Source: Gilliamella sp. N-G2
GTDB lineage: Bacteria; Pseudomonadota; Gammaproteobacteria; Enterobacterales; Orbaceae
NCBI RefSeq assembly: GCF_002142215.1
Contig: NZ_NAST01000012.1
Coordinates: 22,969 to 86,968 of the forward strand
Reading direction: 5' to 3'
Length of the DNA stretch: 64,000 nt
Shown here: in pieces, positions 9,254-18,681 of the stretch
How positions within the stretch are numbered: position 1 is the first letter of the stretch
Layout of the letters: each line of letters starts with the position of its first letter
Position numbers and translations under genes: made by a program
The notes under the pieces: generated by a model
What the model was told of the DNA's origin: nothing
Database searches by the model: none
Seen by the model: the letters and a program-made list of their open reading frames with translations, nothing else

Positions 9254-9441
9254 TTTATCCCTTTTTGTAATCAATGATTTGCTCGTAATTTATAGTTAAA
9301 AATGACTTATATTTAGTGCTATATTATGGTGATAACAATTGTCGAATCAAGCCATTAATTGATATTAAATTATTAGCATAAAAAATTTTTGAGGAACGGG
9401 GTTTTTGACAGCTAATTTTAGCTAAAAAATTCTCAAAATTT

Positions 9442-9882
9442 TTATATCGAATCATAGTAGCAAATAACACCTGAATCTGACCGTATAATTTCCATGAAGC
9501 CACCAGACAATATTTCAGAGTAGTCATGGAAAAAACTAGGTTTGTCTTTTAATATCAATTTACCATAAAGTTTATTTTCAAAATATAAATCGCCATCATC
9601 AGTAATTGTGAAATGATCATCTGGCTCAATGAAACTAGGACATGGGCATACCTCTCGATACGACAATTGACAACCATCAGTTCGCCAAGAAAACTCTAAT
9701 ACCTCTTGATAACTTAAATCAAACAAATGATATTTAGCAAATTTAATCGGCCAATATAAAATAAGACCTATTAAAAAGAGAAAGAATAAACGCTCAATTA
9801 ATTTATGTATGTTCAATGTCCATTTGTCCATATTGATTAGTAACTTATTCTCAATAAACGATAATTTATCATTAATAAGCAT
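9442..9882 (-). CDS. Hypothetical single-pass membrane protein
   Basis: I do not recognise this 146-residue protein. It has a short N-terminal part, one strong transmembrane segment (LFFLFLIGLILYW, about residues 33-45) and a mostly polar C-terminal domain of about 90 residues containing four or five cysteines, including CPCP, and acidic patches such as EPDDHFTITDDGDLYF. If the N-terminus is inside, the cysteine-bearing domain would be periplasmic. The start at 9882 has GGTGA close upstream; a second ATG at 9831 (MDKWTLN) has none. It lies between sdaA and divergent proS with no obvious partner. Base composition is like its neighbours. Confidence 0.6.
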   Translation of the reverse strand: MLINDKLSFIENKLLINMDKWTLNIHKLIERLFFLFLIGLILYWPIKFAKYHLFDLSYQEVLEFSWRTDGCQLSYREVCPCPSFIEPDDHFTITDDGDLYFENKLYGKLILKDKPSFFHDYSEILSGGFMEIIRSDSGVICYYDSI

Positions 9883-9990
9883 CTATCACCATAATTATTC
9901 ATAAAATTACTTTTGTGTTGCGCTTGGTACTGCTAAACTAGCTAACATTTTTATTATATTTATATATAAATTATTTTTCGGGATAAATGT

Positions 9991-11706
9991 ATGCGAACCA
10001 GTAAATATCTTCTATCTACATTAAAAGAAACGCCAGCAGATGCTGAAGTAATTAGCCATCAATTAATGTTACGAGCCGGCATGATCCGTAAAGTTGCCGC
10101 CGGATTATATACATGGCTACCCACAGGTTATCGTGTACTAAAAAAAGTCGAAAATATTGTTCGAGAAGAGATGAATAAAGCAGGTGCAATTGAGGTATTA
10201 ATGCCTGTGGTACAGCCTGCCGATATATGGCAAGAAAGTGGTCGTTGGGAACAATATGGCCCCGAATTATTACGCATTAAAGATCGTGGTGATCGTGATT
10301 TCGTCTTAGGCCCAACTCATGAAGAAGTGATCACTGACTTACTTCGTAATGAAGTGAGCTCTTATAAGCAATTACCGCTTAATGTATATCAAATTCAAAC
10401 CAAATTCCGCGATGAAGTACGCCCACGTTTTGGTGTTATGCGTTCGCGTGAATTTATTATGAAAGATGCATACTCATTCCACACATCGCAAGAATCATTA
10501 CAAGAAACTTATGATGATATGTATAGAGCTTACAGTGCAGTATTTACTCGTGCAGGCTTAAATTTCAGAGCAGTACGAGCTGATACTGGCTCAATTGGTG
10601 GTAACTGGTCACATGAATTCCAAGTATTAGCGGATAGTGGCGAAGATGATATTGTTTTTTCAACAGAGTCTGATTATGCGGCAAATATCGAAATGGCACA
10701 AGCACAAGCACCAACTCAAACTCGCCAATCTCCAACCAAGGAAATGCAATTAGTTGATACCCCAGATGCCAAAACTATTGATGAACTAGTAGCCCAATTC
10801 AATCTACCAATTGAAAAAACCGTTAAAACATTAATGGTTAAAGCCACTAAAGAGAGTGGTCACCAACTAGTAGCTTTATTAGTTCGAGGTGATCATACCT
10901 TAAACGAAATCAAAGCAGAAAAAATCGATATTGTGGCGTCTCCACTTGAATTTGCAACCGAAGATGAAATTCGCGCGTTAGTCAATGCAGGACCGGGCTC
11001 TCTAGGGCCAATAAACCTAAATATGCCAATGATTATTGACCGTGATGTTGCTGTAATGAGTGATTTTGGTGCTGGTGCCAATATTGACCATAAACATTAT
11101 TTCAATATCAATTGGGAACGCGATGTTGCTTTACCTCGCATCGAAGATATCCGTAATGTAGTTGAAGGCGATGTTAGCCCTGACGGCAAAGGTACATTGC
11201 AAATTAAACGTGGTATTGAAGTTGGACATATTTTCCAACTTGGTACTAAATATTCAGAAGCAATGAAAGCAACAGTGCAAGGTGAAGATGGACAAAATCA
11301 TGTAATGATCATGGGTTGTTATGGTATTGGCGTTAGCCGAATAGTTGCCGCTGCAATCGAACAATGCCATGACGATCGTGGAATTATTTGGCCAGAAGCC
11401 ATAGCACCATTTAGCGTTGTTATTATTCCAATGAATATGCACAAGTCAGAAAGAGTACAGGCGACTGCAGAAAAACTCTATGCTGATCTACAAGCTACCG
11501 GTATTGAAGTACTATTTGACGACCGTAAAGAGCGCCCTGGTGTAATGTTTGCTGATGCTGAATTAATTGGTATTCCACACACTATTGTTATTGGTGATCG
11601 TAACCTTGATAATGGTGATGTAGAATATAAACACCGTGCTGATGGGGATAAAGAATTGGTAAAAGTAGATCAAGTACTTGAATTTATTAAAAACCGTCAA
11701 CAATAA
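9991..11706 (+). CDS. proS: Prolyl-tRNA synthetase (with editing domain)
   Basis: ProS charges tRNA-Pro in the cytoplasm. The 571-residue length equals the bacterial-type enzyme of E. coli (572). Class II motifs are visible: motif 1 around [23 protein letters not shown], motif 2 in [26 protein letters not shown] and motif 3 in [15 protein letters not shown]. The inserted editing domain (about residues 230-390) is present and includes [20 protein letters not shown] and GPGSLGP; it removes misformed Ala-tRNA-Pro. The C-terminal anticodon-binding domain includes [33 protein letters not shown] gives an acceptable ribosome binding site before the ATG. YbaK, which clears Cys-tRNA-Pro misformed by this enzyme, is encoded at 24905. 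Confidence 0.97.
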   Translation: MRTSKYLLSTLKETPADAEVISHQLMLRAGMIRKVAAGLYTWLPTGYRVLKKVENIVREEMNKAGAIEVLMPVVQPADIWQESGRWEQYGPELLRIKDRGDRDFVLGPTHEEVITDLLRNEVSSYKQLPLNVYQIQTKFRDEVRPRFGVMRSREFIMKDAYSFHTSQESLQETYDDMYRAYSAVFTRAGLNFRAVRADTGSIGGNWSHEFQVLADSGEDDIVFSTESDYAANIEMAQAQAPTQTRQSPTKEMQLVDTPDAKTIDELVAQFNLPIEKTVKTLMVKATKESGHQLVALLVRGDHTLNEIKAEKIDIVASPLEFATEDEIRALVNAGPGSLGPINLNMPMIIDRDVAVMSDFGAGANIDHKHYFNINWERDVALPRIEDIRNVVEGDVSPDGKGTLQIKRGIEVGHIFQLGTKYSEAMKATVQGEDGQNHVMIMGCYGIGVSRIVAAAIEQCHDDRGIIWPEAIAPFSVVIIPMNMHKSERVQATAEKLYADLQATGIEVLFDDRKERPGVMFADAELIGIPHTIVIGDRNLDNGDVEYKHRADGDKELVKVDQVLEFIKNRQQ

Positions 11707-11754
11707 ACACAACAATAGACAATTGTAGTAATGATAAATAGGACACAACAAGTA

Positions 11755-12312
11755 ATGGCTCACTTTGGTTTGCAAATCACCAAAAGAGTGAACATTATAT
11801 TGTTGTGTTGCTTGAGTTTTTTTATTAGCAGTTGCCAGTCGAATATTAATTCCAACCTCATCCCAAATAACTTTTATCAAGTTTCTAACGATATATATCG
11901 CTCTGAACAACCCTCGTTAAAACAGATAAAACAGCTTGATAAACTCGGCATTAAAACCATAATTAATCTGCGATTATGGCATAGTGATCGAGATAAAGTT
12001 GTCAATACTGGCATCACTGAGGTTTGGATCAATATGCGAGCAGGAAATATTTCTGATAAAAAAATAATTCAAATCCTTAAAACAATCAAAAATGCCCCTA
12101 AACCGATATTAATTCATTGTTGGCATGGCAGTGACCGAACAGGTGTAGTTGTTGCTATGTATCGCTTAATTTTTCAAAACTGGAGTAAACACCAAGTTAT
12201 TGATGAATTAATGCAACCTGAGTTTGGACATCATTATAATATTTATCCCAATATCAAAAACTATATTGACAATGTTGATGTAGAACAAATTCGCCGCGCA
12301 GTATTTGAATAA
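11755..12312 (+). CDS. Lipoprotein dual-specificity/tyrosine phosphatase
   Basis: From the ATG at 11755 the protein has 185 residues. The N-terminus is a signal peptide ending in a lipobox-like ISSC, so Cys27 should be lipidated and the protein exported. The body carries the cysteine phosphatase signature HCWHGSDRTG with catalytic Cys122 and Arg128, and the upstream IYRSEQPS and GIKTIINLR segments typical of atypical dual-specificity phosphatases such as those with a DSPc-like fold in bacteria. A substrate cannot be inferred. The start choice rests on AGGA 10 bases upstream; an earlier ATG at 11731 has no such site and adds eight residues. The gene lies 48 bases after proS and may be co-transcribed. 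Confidence 0.8.
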   Translation: MAHFGLQITKRVNIILLCCLSFFISSCQSNINSNLIPNNFYQVSNDIYRSEQPSLKQIKQLDKLGIKTIINLRLWHSDRDKVVNTGITEVWINMRAGNISDKKIIQILKTIKNAPKPILIHCWHGSDRTGVVVAMYRLIFQNWSKHQVIDELMQPEFGHHYNIYPNIKNYIDNVDVEQIRRAVFE

Positions 12313-12453
12313 CATCATTATTTAATGATTATTAAATCGAGTAAATAAAATAATATAGAAGTAATAGCTCAAATTGATAAAATATTCAAAGTGATATTGT
12401 CTTTTTTTTAAGCTAGAATATTTAATTATTAATCTTTTTTATGAGTTAAAAGT

Positions 12454-13905
12454 ATGTTAAGAAAAGCAATCGCAATAATAGTATCTACATCATTATTATT
12501 GCAAAATGCATCGATCGTTTATGCAGATAACATTAAGCTACCCGATATGGGAACCGCAGCTGCAACTACATTAAGCATCGGACAAGAAAAAGAGATGGGC
12601 GATTATTATATGCGCTTGTTACGTGGTAGTGCTCCGATTATTAATGATCCGGTTTTAAATCAATACATCAATGATTTAGGAAAAAAATTAGTTTCCAAAT
12701 CTGAATCAGTGCAAACTCCATTCCATTTTTATATTATGAAAAGTAATGTACTTAATGCTTTTGCTTTTTTTGGTGGAAATGTTGTTATTCATTCTAGATT
12801 AATTATGGATACCAACAATGAGAGTCAATTAGCTTCGGTTATGGCACACGAAATAGGACATGTAACACAACGCCATTTAGCTCGTGCTATGGAGGCACAA
12901 AATAATAATAGTCCTTACGTTTGGGGGGCAACACTTGGATCGTTATTATTGACTTTAGCCAATCCTGAAGCTGGGATGGCGGCAATGACAACCACAATGG
13001 CGAGTTCAACACAAAGTATGATTAGTTTTACTCAATCAAATGAACAAGAGGCGGATAGAGTTGGTCTGAGAACATTAGCTAAAGCAGGATTTGATCCTTA
13101 TGCTTCTTCCGAATTTTTACAAAAACTAGCGGATGAAAGTCGCTTTAGTAGTAAACCACCGGAAATTTTAATGACTCACCCACTACCTAATAGCCGCTTG
13201 TCAGATATCCGTAATCGCTCTTTGCAATATTCTAAAAAAAATGTGTCTTCTTCATTAAACTATTATTTAGCCAAGGCACGAATAGCCATACTTATGGGGA
13301 ATAGTAATACCGCTAAACTATTGATTAATGATTATCGCAAATTGAATAATGATCAGGGTAAAAAAGCACTGAGCTATGCCATCGCACTAAATTATTACAA
13401 TAATCAAGATGCGGTACGTGCCAAAAATGAATTACAACCCTTGTTAGACAATGACCCTGATAATATTTGGTATATTGATTTAATGACAGATATTGATTTA
13501 AACAGTAATTATAGTAGTAATGCGATTACTCGTCTGCAATCGGCATTAAAGCGATCACCTGATAGCACTGCTTTACAATTAAATCTAGCTAATGCTTATA
13601 TAAAAGCTGGTAAATATCAGCAAGCCGTAAGTTTATTACATCGTTATACATTTGATCACAATGATGATACTAATGGTTGGGATTTATTGGTTACCGCTTA
13701 TGGTGGATTAAAATCAAGAGCTCAAGAAATGAGTGCAAAAGCAGAATTAGTTGCACTTGAAGGACAGTATTCAGATGCAATTCAATTATTAACTAACGCT
13801 AAAACTCAAGCTAAAGGTAATCAGATATTAATTTCAAAAATTGATGCCAGAATTAATCAATTAAAACAGTTACAAAAACGTTATGCAGTTTATAGCAGAA
13901 AATAA
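12454..13905 (+). CDS. bepA: Periplasmic metalloprotease/chaperone BepA
   Basis: BepA (YfgC) helps LptD assembly at the outer membrane and degrades misassembled outer-membrane proteins. The protein is 483 residues (E. coli 487). Residues 1-24 form a signal peptide (cleavage near VYA-DN). The M48 peptidase domain carries the zinc motif HEIGH at 132-136 and the third ligand Glu in NEQEADRVG (E199). The C-terminal 200 residues are a TPR-like domain, for example LQLNLANAYIKAGKYQQA. It has its own upstream region of 141 bases and is convergent with the next gene. Confidence 0.94.
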   Translation: MLRKAIAIIVSTSLLLQNASIVYADNIKLPDMGTAAATTLSIGQEKEMGDYYMRLLRGSAPIINDPVLNQYINDLGKKLVSKSESVQTPFHFYIMKSNVLNAFAFFGGNVVIHSRLIMDTNNESQLASVMAHEIGHVTQRHLARAMEAQNNNSPYVWGATLGSLLLTLANPEAGMAAMTTTMASSTQSMISFTQSNEQEADRVGLRTLAKAGFDPYASSEFLQKLADESRFSSKPPEILMTHPLPNSRLSDIRNRSLQYSKKNVSSSLNYYLAKARIAILMGNSNTAKLLINDYRKLNNDQGKKALSYAIALNYYNNQDAVRAKNELQPLLDNDPDNIWYIDLMTDIDLNSNYSSNAITRLQSALKRSPDSTALQLNLANAYIKAGKYQQAVSLLHRYTFDHNDDTNGWDLLVTAYGGLKSRAQEMSAKAELVALEGQYSDAIQLLTNAKTQAKGNQILISKIDARINQLKQLQKRYAVYSRK

Positions 13906-13916
13906 TCTAAATATTA

Positions 13917-13948
13917 CTCGGCTAATTGCTTAATTAGCATTAGCCGAG
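13917..13948 (-). terminator. Hairpin between convergent bepA and histidine phosphatase gene
   Basis: CTCGGCTAAT (13917-13926) and ATTAGCCGAG (13939-13948) form a perfect 10-base stem with a 12-base loop. It lies between the 3' ends of convergent genes. Neither side has a long T tract; the minus-strand side (TAATATTT) is the more T-rich. Confidence 0.55.
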
Positions 13949-13972
13949 AAAACATGATAAAAATAACGGTAA

Positions 13973-14632
13973 TTAATTGGTTAAATGATCAACATTATTA
14001 TAAAACTTAACTGAAAATTCACCTTCTGGATTATCTTCAGTTTGTTTGTAGTTAACTAGACTAATACTAGTATTTAACACTCGAGGAAAATAATCTTGAT
14101 CTCGATGTCGACGCCAATCTCCACCATTTAAAACACAAAGTAATATTCGTAACACCGTACCATGTGATACCACTAAAATATTACCTTTATCTTGTGGTGC
14201 ATTTTTTACAATAACGTTTAATGCCTCTTTCATGCGAGAAAGTATATCAAGGTAGTTTTCACCTTGGTTAATAGAGGCATCAAAGTTCCCTGGATCGGTT
14301 AAATAAGTTGTAAATTCGGGGATTTCTTTTTTTAATAAAGGAACATGCTTTCCTTCCCAAATGCCAAAATCCATTTCTCGTAAATTATCAAGCTCAGTGC
14401 TAGGTATGACATTGTCATTTTCATGAATAATATAATCTCGAGTTTCCATAGCACGTTGTTGAGGGCTAGAATAGGCTTGTATAAATGGCGTATTTTTTAG
14501 ATGCTTTCCGGTTATTTTGGCACCTAAAATGCCATTTTCAGTAAGAGGTGAATTTTGTGACCCCTGCATCTGATCTTTAATATTCCATTCTGTTTGACCA
14601 TGTCTAATTAAGTATAAATTAAGATCTTTCAT
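13973..14632 (-). CDS. Histidine phosphatase family protein (phosphoglycerate mutase-like)
   Basis: The protein is 219 residues and belongs to the branch 1 histidine phosphatases. The catalytic motif is LIRHGQTEWN (His11 nucleophile), with Arg in SSPQQRAMET, the acid/base Glu in LREMDFGIWEG and the second His in VVSHGTVLRI. It is not a close match to E. coli GpmB, CobC or SixA as I recall them, so I assign no symbol. Substrates in this family include phosphosugars, phosphoglycerate and alpha-ribazole phosphate, which sequence alone cannot separate. It starts 26 bases after the rluC stop and is probably co-transcribed with rluC. Confidence 0.82.
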   Translation of the reverse strand: MKDLNLYLIRHGQTEWNIKDQMQGSQNSPLTENGILGAKITGKHLKNTPFIQAYSSPQQRAMETRDYIIHENDNVIPSTELDNLREMDFGIWEGKHVPLLKKEIPEFTTYLTDPGNFDASINQGENYLDILSRMKEALNVIVKNAPQDKGNILVVSHGTVLRILLCVLNGGDWRRHRDQDYFPRVLNTSISLVNYKQTEDNPEGEFSVKFYNNVDHLTN

Positions 14633-14658
14633 GCTTATTAATTACCTTCTCATTTTAA

Positions 14659-15639
14659 TCATTCTGTTTGTTGATGTTTGTCATCTCTAATCTTTGTCAA
14701 ACAATTTTGCAATACATCATCCAACGGAGCATTTAATTGCATCTCTTGTAAAGTTTTCGGATGAATAAATTTTACATTAGCGGCATGTAAAAATAATCGA
14801 TTAAGTTTACTATCAGCTAATAACGCATCAAATTGACTATCACCATAGCGATCATCAAATGCAATTGGATGATTAGCATATTGAGTATGCACACGAATTT
14901 GATGAGTACGACCAGTTACGGGGCTCGCCTTAACTAAGGTTGCAAAACCGAAACGTTCTTCTACTTTAAATCTCGTTTCTGAAGGTTTACCTTCGGCATT
15001 GACCTTAACCACTCGTTCACCACTTTTAAGAACATTTTTTAGTAATGGTGCTTGTACAACTTTGCATTCAGAAGGCCAATTACCTTTCACTAAAGCTAAA
15101 TAATTCTTTTGCATCTGTTTCAAACGTAATTGTTCGTGCAGTGACTTTAACGCAGAACGCTTTTTCGCAATCAATAAAATACCTGATGTTTCGCGGTCAA
15201 TTCGATGCACTAATTCTAAAAATTTTGCTTCTGGTCGTAAGGCTCTTAATCCTTCAATAACACCAAAACTTAGACCACTACCACCATGTACGGCAATTCC
15301 AGATGGTTTATTAATGGCCAGAATAACATCATCTTCATAAATGATCGCCTTCTCCAAATCAGCAACTTTATTTAGTTTTGTGGAAATCTCAGGCACCGTT
15401 TTTTCAGAAACGCGTATAGGCGGAATACGCACTTCATCACCGATAGCTAACTTGTATTCTGGTTTTATTCTTTTTTTGTTAACACGGACTTCACCTTTTC
15501 TAAGTATGCGATAAATCATACTCTTAGGCACACCTTTAAGATATGTAATGAGAAAATTATCAATGCGTTGAGCCTCATTTTCTTCACTAATTGTGACAAA
15601 TGAGACTTGTTGTTTTGTTTGTTGAACTTTTGAGTTCAT
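14659..15639 (-). CDS. rluC: 23S rRNA pseudouridine synthase RluC
   Basis: RluC makes pseudouridines 955, 2504 and 2580 in 23S rRNA (E. coli numbering). The protein is 326 residues (E. coli 319). It has an N-terminal S4 RNA-binding domain (QRIDNFLITYLKGVPKSMIYRILRKGEV region) and the RluA-type catalytic motif HRIDRETSGILL with the catalytic Asp. AVHGGSGLSFGVIEGLRALRPEAKFLELV is nearly identical to E. coli. It is divergent from dsbB, whereas in E. coli the divergent neighbour is rne. Confidence 0.96.
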   Translation of the reverse strand: MNSKVQQTKQQVSFVTISEENEAQRIDNFLITYLKGVPKSMIYRILRKGEVRVNKKRIKPEYKLAIGDEVRIPPIRVSEKTVPEISTKLNKVADLEKAIIYEDDVILAINKPSGIAVHGGSGLSFGVIEGLRALRPEAKFLELVHRIDRETSGILLIAKKRSALKSLHEQLRLKQMQKNYLALVKGNWPSECKVVQAPLLKNVLKSGERVVKVNAEGKPSETRFKVEERFGFATLVKASPVTGRTHQIRVHTQYANHPIAFDDRYGDSQFDALLADSKLNRLFLHAANVKFIHPKTLQEMQLNAPLDDVLQNCLTKIRDDKHQQTE

Positions 15640-15786
15640 AAGAAAAGATTAATCCACCGTTAATAAATAAAAGTCGTTTCACATTATTAAAAAATAAACT
15701 ACACTACTGGCTAAAAATTAATATCGATTAATTTCAATAAAATGAATTTAATATGATTATAACGGAATCCGGAGGAATAAAACAGT

Positions 15787-16320
15787 ATGTTATCTCTGCT
15801 CAATCAATACTCTCGCGGTAGAGTTGCTTGGTTTTTATTATTTCTTTCCACCTTTATTTTTGAAATAACCGCTCTCTATTTTCAACATGGCTTAGGTCTA
15901 GCCCCTTGTACATTATGTATTTATCAACGTTGTGCAATTTACGGCATTATGCTTGGTAGCTTAATTGGGCTGATTGCGCCTAGCAAACTAATTTTTCGTT
16001 TAGCGGGTATTTTGGTATGGTTATTTAGTGCCGTTAAAGGTTTTAACTTAGCAATGTTTCATGCCCATTTACAGTTTGAACCAAATCTAGGTGATACCTG
16101 TGCTATTAATGTGCAATTTCCTTCTTGGCTAGCATTAAATGAATGGTTACCAAGCATGTTTAATGCTTATGGCTCATGTGCAGACAAAATTTGGTCTTTT
16201 TTAACTATTGAAATGTCGCAATGGATGATCATTATTTTTGCTTGTTACCTTTTAGTGAGTTTGGTGATACTCTTCTCTCAACTCTTTTCACCGAGTAAAA
16301 AGTCAATCTGGAGTAAATAA
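15787..16320 (+). CDS. dsbB: Disulfide bond formation protein DsbB
   Basis: DsbB is an inner-membrane quinone reductase that reoxidises DsbA. The protein is 177 residues (E. coli 176) with four transmembrane segments. The first redox pair is CTLC in APCTLCIYQRC. The second pair is the Cys in GDTCAIN and the Cys in YGSCADK, in the second periplasmic loop. The arginine next to the first pair (QRC) fits the quinone site. CGGAGGAA lies 8 bases before the ATG, a strong ribosome binding site. DsbC is encoded 13 kb upstream in the same window. Confidence 0.96.
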   Translation: MLSLLNQYSRGRVAWFLLFLSTFIFEITALYFQHGLGLAPCTLCIYQRCAIYGIMLGSLIGLIAPSKLIFRLAGILVWLFSAVKGFNLAMFHAHLQFEPNLGDTCAINVQFPSWLALNEWLPSMFNAYGSCADKIWSFLTIEMSQWMIIIFACYLLVSLVILFSQLFSPSKKSIWSK

Positions 16321-16329
16321 ACTTTTCGA

Positions 16330-16358
16330 CTGACACTTTTTGTTGAGTTTGTTAGAAT
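16330..16358 (+). promoter_or_regulatory. Sigma-70 type promoter of rluA
   Basis: CTGACA at 16330-16335 and TAGAAT at 16353-16358 are separated by exactly 17 bases. Transcription should start near 16365. This lies downstream of the GTG at 16359, ruling out that codon as the rluA start. Confidence 0.6.
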
Positions 16359-16394
16359 GTGTGGCAATTTAATTTTACAAATTATCACACATAC

Positions 16395-17051
16395 ATGCTT
16401 TTGGAATATCATCCCCCCATTGATCCGTGGCTATCTATTTTATATCAAGATGATCATATTGTTGTTGTGAATAAACAACCCGGTATATTATCTGTTTCAG
16501 GCAATAAGCCACAATTTATAGATAGCATTATTCATCGCTTACAACAAAAATATAGTTATGTTGAATCAGTCCATCGTCTCGATATGGCGACCAGTGGAAT
16601 CATGGTTGCGGCTTTATCAAAATTGGCTGATAGAGAAATTAAAAAACAATTCCGCGAACGAATACCGAAAAAAACTTATATTGCCATAGTTCATGGCCAT
16701 CTTGAAAATGATATTGGCCAAGTCGAGTTACCATTAATTTGTGATTGGCCTAATCGTCCACGACAAATGGTTGATCACGAAAATGGCAAATATGCATTAA
16801 CCCATTATCAAGTTATTTCCCGTAATGATGATAATACCACTAGAGTTGCACTATTTCCGTTTACAGGACGCTCCCATCAATTACGAGTTCATATGCAAGC
16901 AATCGGACATCCCATTCTAGGGGATAAATTTTATGCTCATCCTGAAGCATTTTCGATGTCAAAACGATTATTGTTACATGCACAACGACTTACAATAAAT
17001 CACCCCAAAACAGGGGAAAGTATGACATTTTGTTGTGAACCAGATTTTTAA
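16395..17051 (+). CDS. rluA: Dual-specificity rRNA/tRNA pseudouridine synthase RluA
   Basis: RluA makes pseudouridine 746 in 23S rRNA and pseudouridine 32 in several tRNAs. From the ATG at 16395 the protein is 218 residues (E. coli 219) and aligns from its first residues (PPIDPWLSILYQDDHIVVVNKQPG). The catalytic motif is HRLDMATSG. Other conserved stretches are QFRERIPKKTY, LPLICDWPNRP and GRSHQLRVHM. There is no S4 domain, as usual for RluA. A longer frame from a GTG at 16359 is rejected because that codon lies upstream of the predicted transcription start and the extension has no family counterpart. No clear Shine-Dalgarno sequence is seen. Confidence 0.95.
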   Translation: MLLEYHPPIDPWLSILYQDDHIVVVNKQPGILSVSGNKPQFIDSIIHRLQQKYSYVESVHRLDMATSGIMVAALSKLADREIKKQFRERIPKKTYIAIVHGHLENDIGQVELPLICDWPNRPRQMVDHENGKYALTHYQVISRNDDNTTRVALFPFTGRSHQLRVHMQAIGHPILGDKFYAHPEAFSMSKRLLLHAQRLTINHPKTGESMTFCCEPDF

Positions 17052-17128
17052 ATTTTAAACAATATATCTATTAGTAATATTTAACTTACTAATAGCGATA
17101 TAACACAAATTAGTTATGGAGTCATAAA

Positions 17129-17725
17129 ATGCAAAAAATTGTTTTAGCTACCAACAATCAAGGAAAAGTTAATGAATTACAACAGCTTTTAGCCAGTGCT
17201 GGCTTTGATGTTGTAGCCCAAAGTGCATTCAATGTTCCTGATGCTGAAGAGACCGGTTTAACATTTATTGAAAATGCTATCTTAAAAGCTAGACATACTG
17301 CAAAATTGACAAAATTACCTGCGATTGCAGATGATTCTGGCTTAGTTGTTGATGCACTAAATGGTCAGCCAGGAATATATTCAGCTCGTTATGCTGGAGA
17401 ACATGGCAATGATAAAAGTAATAATGAGAAATTATTACTTGCATTAAAGGATGTAGCAAAAGAAAAAAGAACTGCATACTTCTACTGTGCGCTTGCTTTT
17501 ATGCGACATGAAAACGATCCAACCCCTATTATCTGCTTAGGAAAATGGAATGGATTAATTTTGAATGAACCGCATGGCAATGGTGGATTTGGTTATGATC
17601 CATTATTTTTTGTTCCAGAACTTAATTGTAGTGCCGCAGAGCTAACTAAAGAACATAAAAGCCAAATTTCTCATCGAGGACAGGCACTTAAACAATTAAT
17701 CGCCAAAATAAAAACTGAGTATTAG
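17129..17725 (+). CDS. rdgB: XTP/dITP diphosphatase RdgB
   Basis: RdgB hydrolyses non-canonical purine triphosphates (dITP, XTP) to keep them out of DNA and RNA. The protein is 198 residues (E. coli 197). Family motifs are the N-terminal [13 protein letters not shown] (substrate loop), [16 protein letters not shown], the catalytic [24 protein letters not shown] and the C-terminal [10 protein letters not shown] and [16 protein letters not shown] precedes the ATG. A compact hairpin overlapping the stop codon closes the transcript. Confidence 0.96.
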   Translation: MQKIVLATNNQGKVNELQQLLASAGFDVVAQSAFNVPDAEETGLTFIENAILKARHTAKLTKLPAIADDSGLVVDALNGQPGIYSARYAGEHGNDKSNNEKLLLALKDVAKEKRTAYFYCALAFMRHENDPTPIICLGKWNGLILNEPHGNGGFGYDPLFFVPELNCSAAELTKEHKSQISHRGQALKQLIAKIKTEY

Positions 17726-17743
17726 CCAGATAATCTGGCTTTT
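17724..17743 (+). terminator. rdgB terminator
   Basis: AGCCAGA and TCTGGCT form a 7-base stem around TAA, followed by TTT. The hairpin begins inside the rdgB stop codon. Confidence 0.65.
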
Positions 17744-17826
17744 CAGCTCACTACTTATTTCCAATAATTGCACATTTTGAACTAAACAGTATATACTAGA
17801 ACACCAATTATTTTGGAGTTGATATT

Positions 17827-18675
17827 GTGATATTATTGATAGTAAGTGGCCGTTCAGGTTCAGGAAAATCAATTGCATTACGTGCACTAGAAGATATGGG
17901 ATTTTATTGTGTTGATAATATTCCTATTGCGTTATTGCCCCAACTGGCTGAATCATTAAAAGATAATAATACCCCTGTTGCGGTCAGTCTAGATATTCGA
18001 AATTTGCCTGATAATTTTGATTTTAATCATGATGTCCTCCAACGCTTACCCTCTTCGGTTACACCGGAAATAATCTTTTTTGATTGTAGTCGTAATACAC
18101 TAATTCGACGTTATAGCGAAACCAGACGAATACATCCCCTTACTAATCAAAAATATTCATTAGAAGAAGCCATCGATCTTGAAGAGGCTTACTTAGAGCC
18201 ATTAAAATCACATGCGAGTTTGATGATAAATACCGACAACCTTTCGGTTCATGAGTTATCAACTATTCTTAGAACCAGAGTTTTAGGTAAGAAAGAACGA
18301 GAATTAACCATGATCTTTGAATCATTTGGATTTAAACATGGTTTACCCGTCGATGCTGATTTTGTGTTTGACGTTAGATTTTTACCGAATCCCCATTGGG
18401 ATATCAATTTACGACCATTAACCGGCTTAGATGAACCCGTTAAAAACTATTTATTAAAACATGATGAGGTAGCGAATTTCATTTATCAAACCGCCAATTA
18501 TCTACAACAATGGTTGCCAATGTTAGAAAAAAATAACCGTAGCTATCTGACTATTGCCATTGGTTGTACTGGTGGGCAACATCGCTCTGTATTTATCGCT
18601 GAACAATTAGCCGAGTTTTTTAAAGCGCAAAATAAACAAGTTCAAATTCGTCATCGTACGCTTGAAAAGCAATAA
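17827..18675 (+). CDS. rapZ: RNase adapter protein RapZ
   Basis: RapZ binds the GlmY and GlmZ small RNAs and recruits RNase E to cleave GlmZ, which controls glucosamine-6-phosphate synthesis. The protein is 282 residues (E. coli 284). It has the Walker A motif GRSGSGKS near residues 8-15, [15 protein letters not shown] in the middle and the C-terminal [17 protein letters not shown] and RHRTLEK. The start codon is GTG with GGAG 9 bases upstream. The gene stands alone here, while in E. coli it lies in the rpoN-ptsN-ptsO region. It is convergent with yibQ, with only 6 bases between stops. Confidence 0.95.
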   Translation: MILLIVSGRSGSGKSIALRALEDMGFYCVDNIPIALLPQLAESLKDNNTPVAVSLDIRNLPDNFDFNHDVLQRLPSSVTPEIIFFDCSRNTLIRRYSETRRIHPLTNQKYSLEEAIDLEEAYLEPLKSHASLMINTDNLSVHELSTILRTRVLGKKERELTMIFESFGFKHGLPVDADFVFDVRFLPNPHWDINLRPLTGLDEPVKNYLLKHDEVANFIYQTANYLQQWLPMLEKNNRSYLTIAIGCTGGQHRSVFIAEQLAEFFKAQNKQVQIRHRTLEKQ

Positions 18676-18681
18676 CTGTTG

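Noticed and set aside
9254..9274. Longer SdaA from a TTG codon
   Set aside because: The ATG at 9253 has a good ribosome binding site and matches the family start.
11563..11910. 115-codon ORF on the minus strand opposite the end of proS and the start of the phosphatase gene
   Set aside because: It overlaps two well-supported genes on the other strand, has no ribosome binding site and its composition follows the antisense of those genes.
13973..14632. Calling the histidine phosphatase GpmB
   Set aside because: Only the general family motifs match; overall sequence differs too much from E. coli GpmB to use the name.
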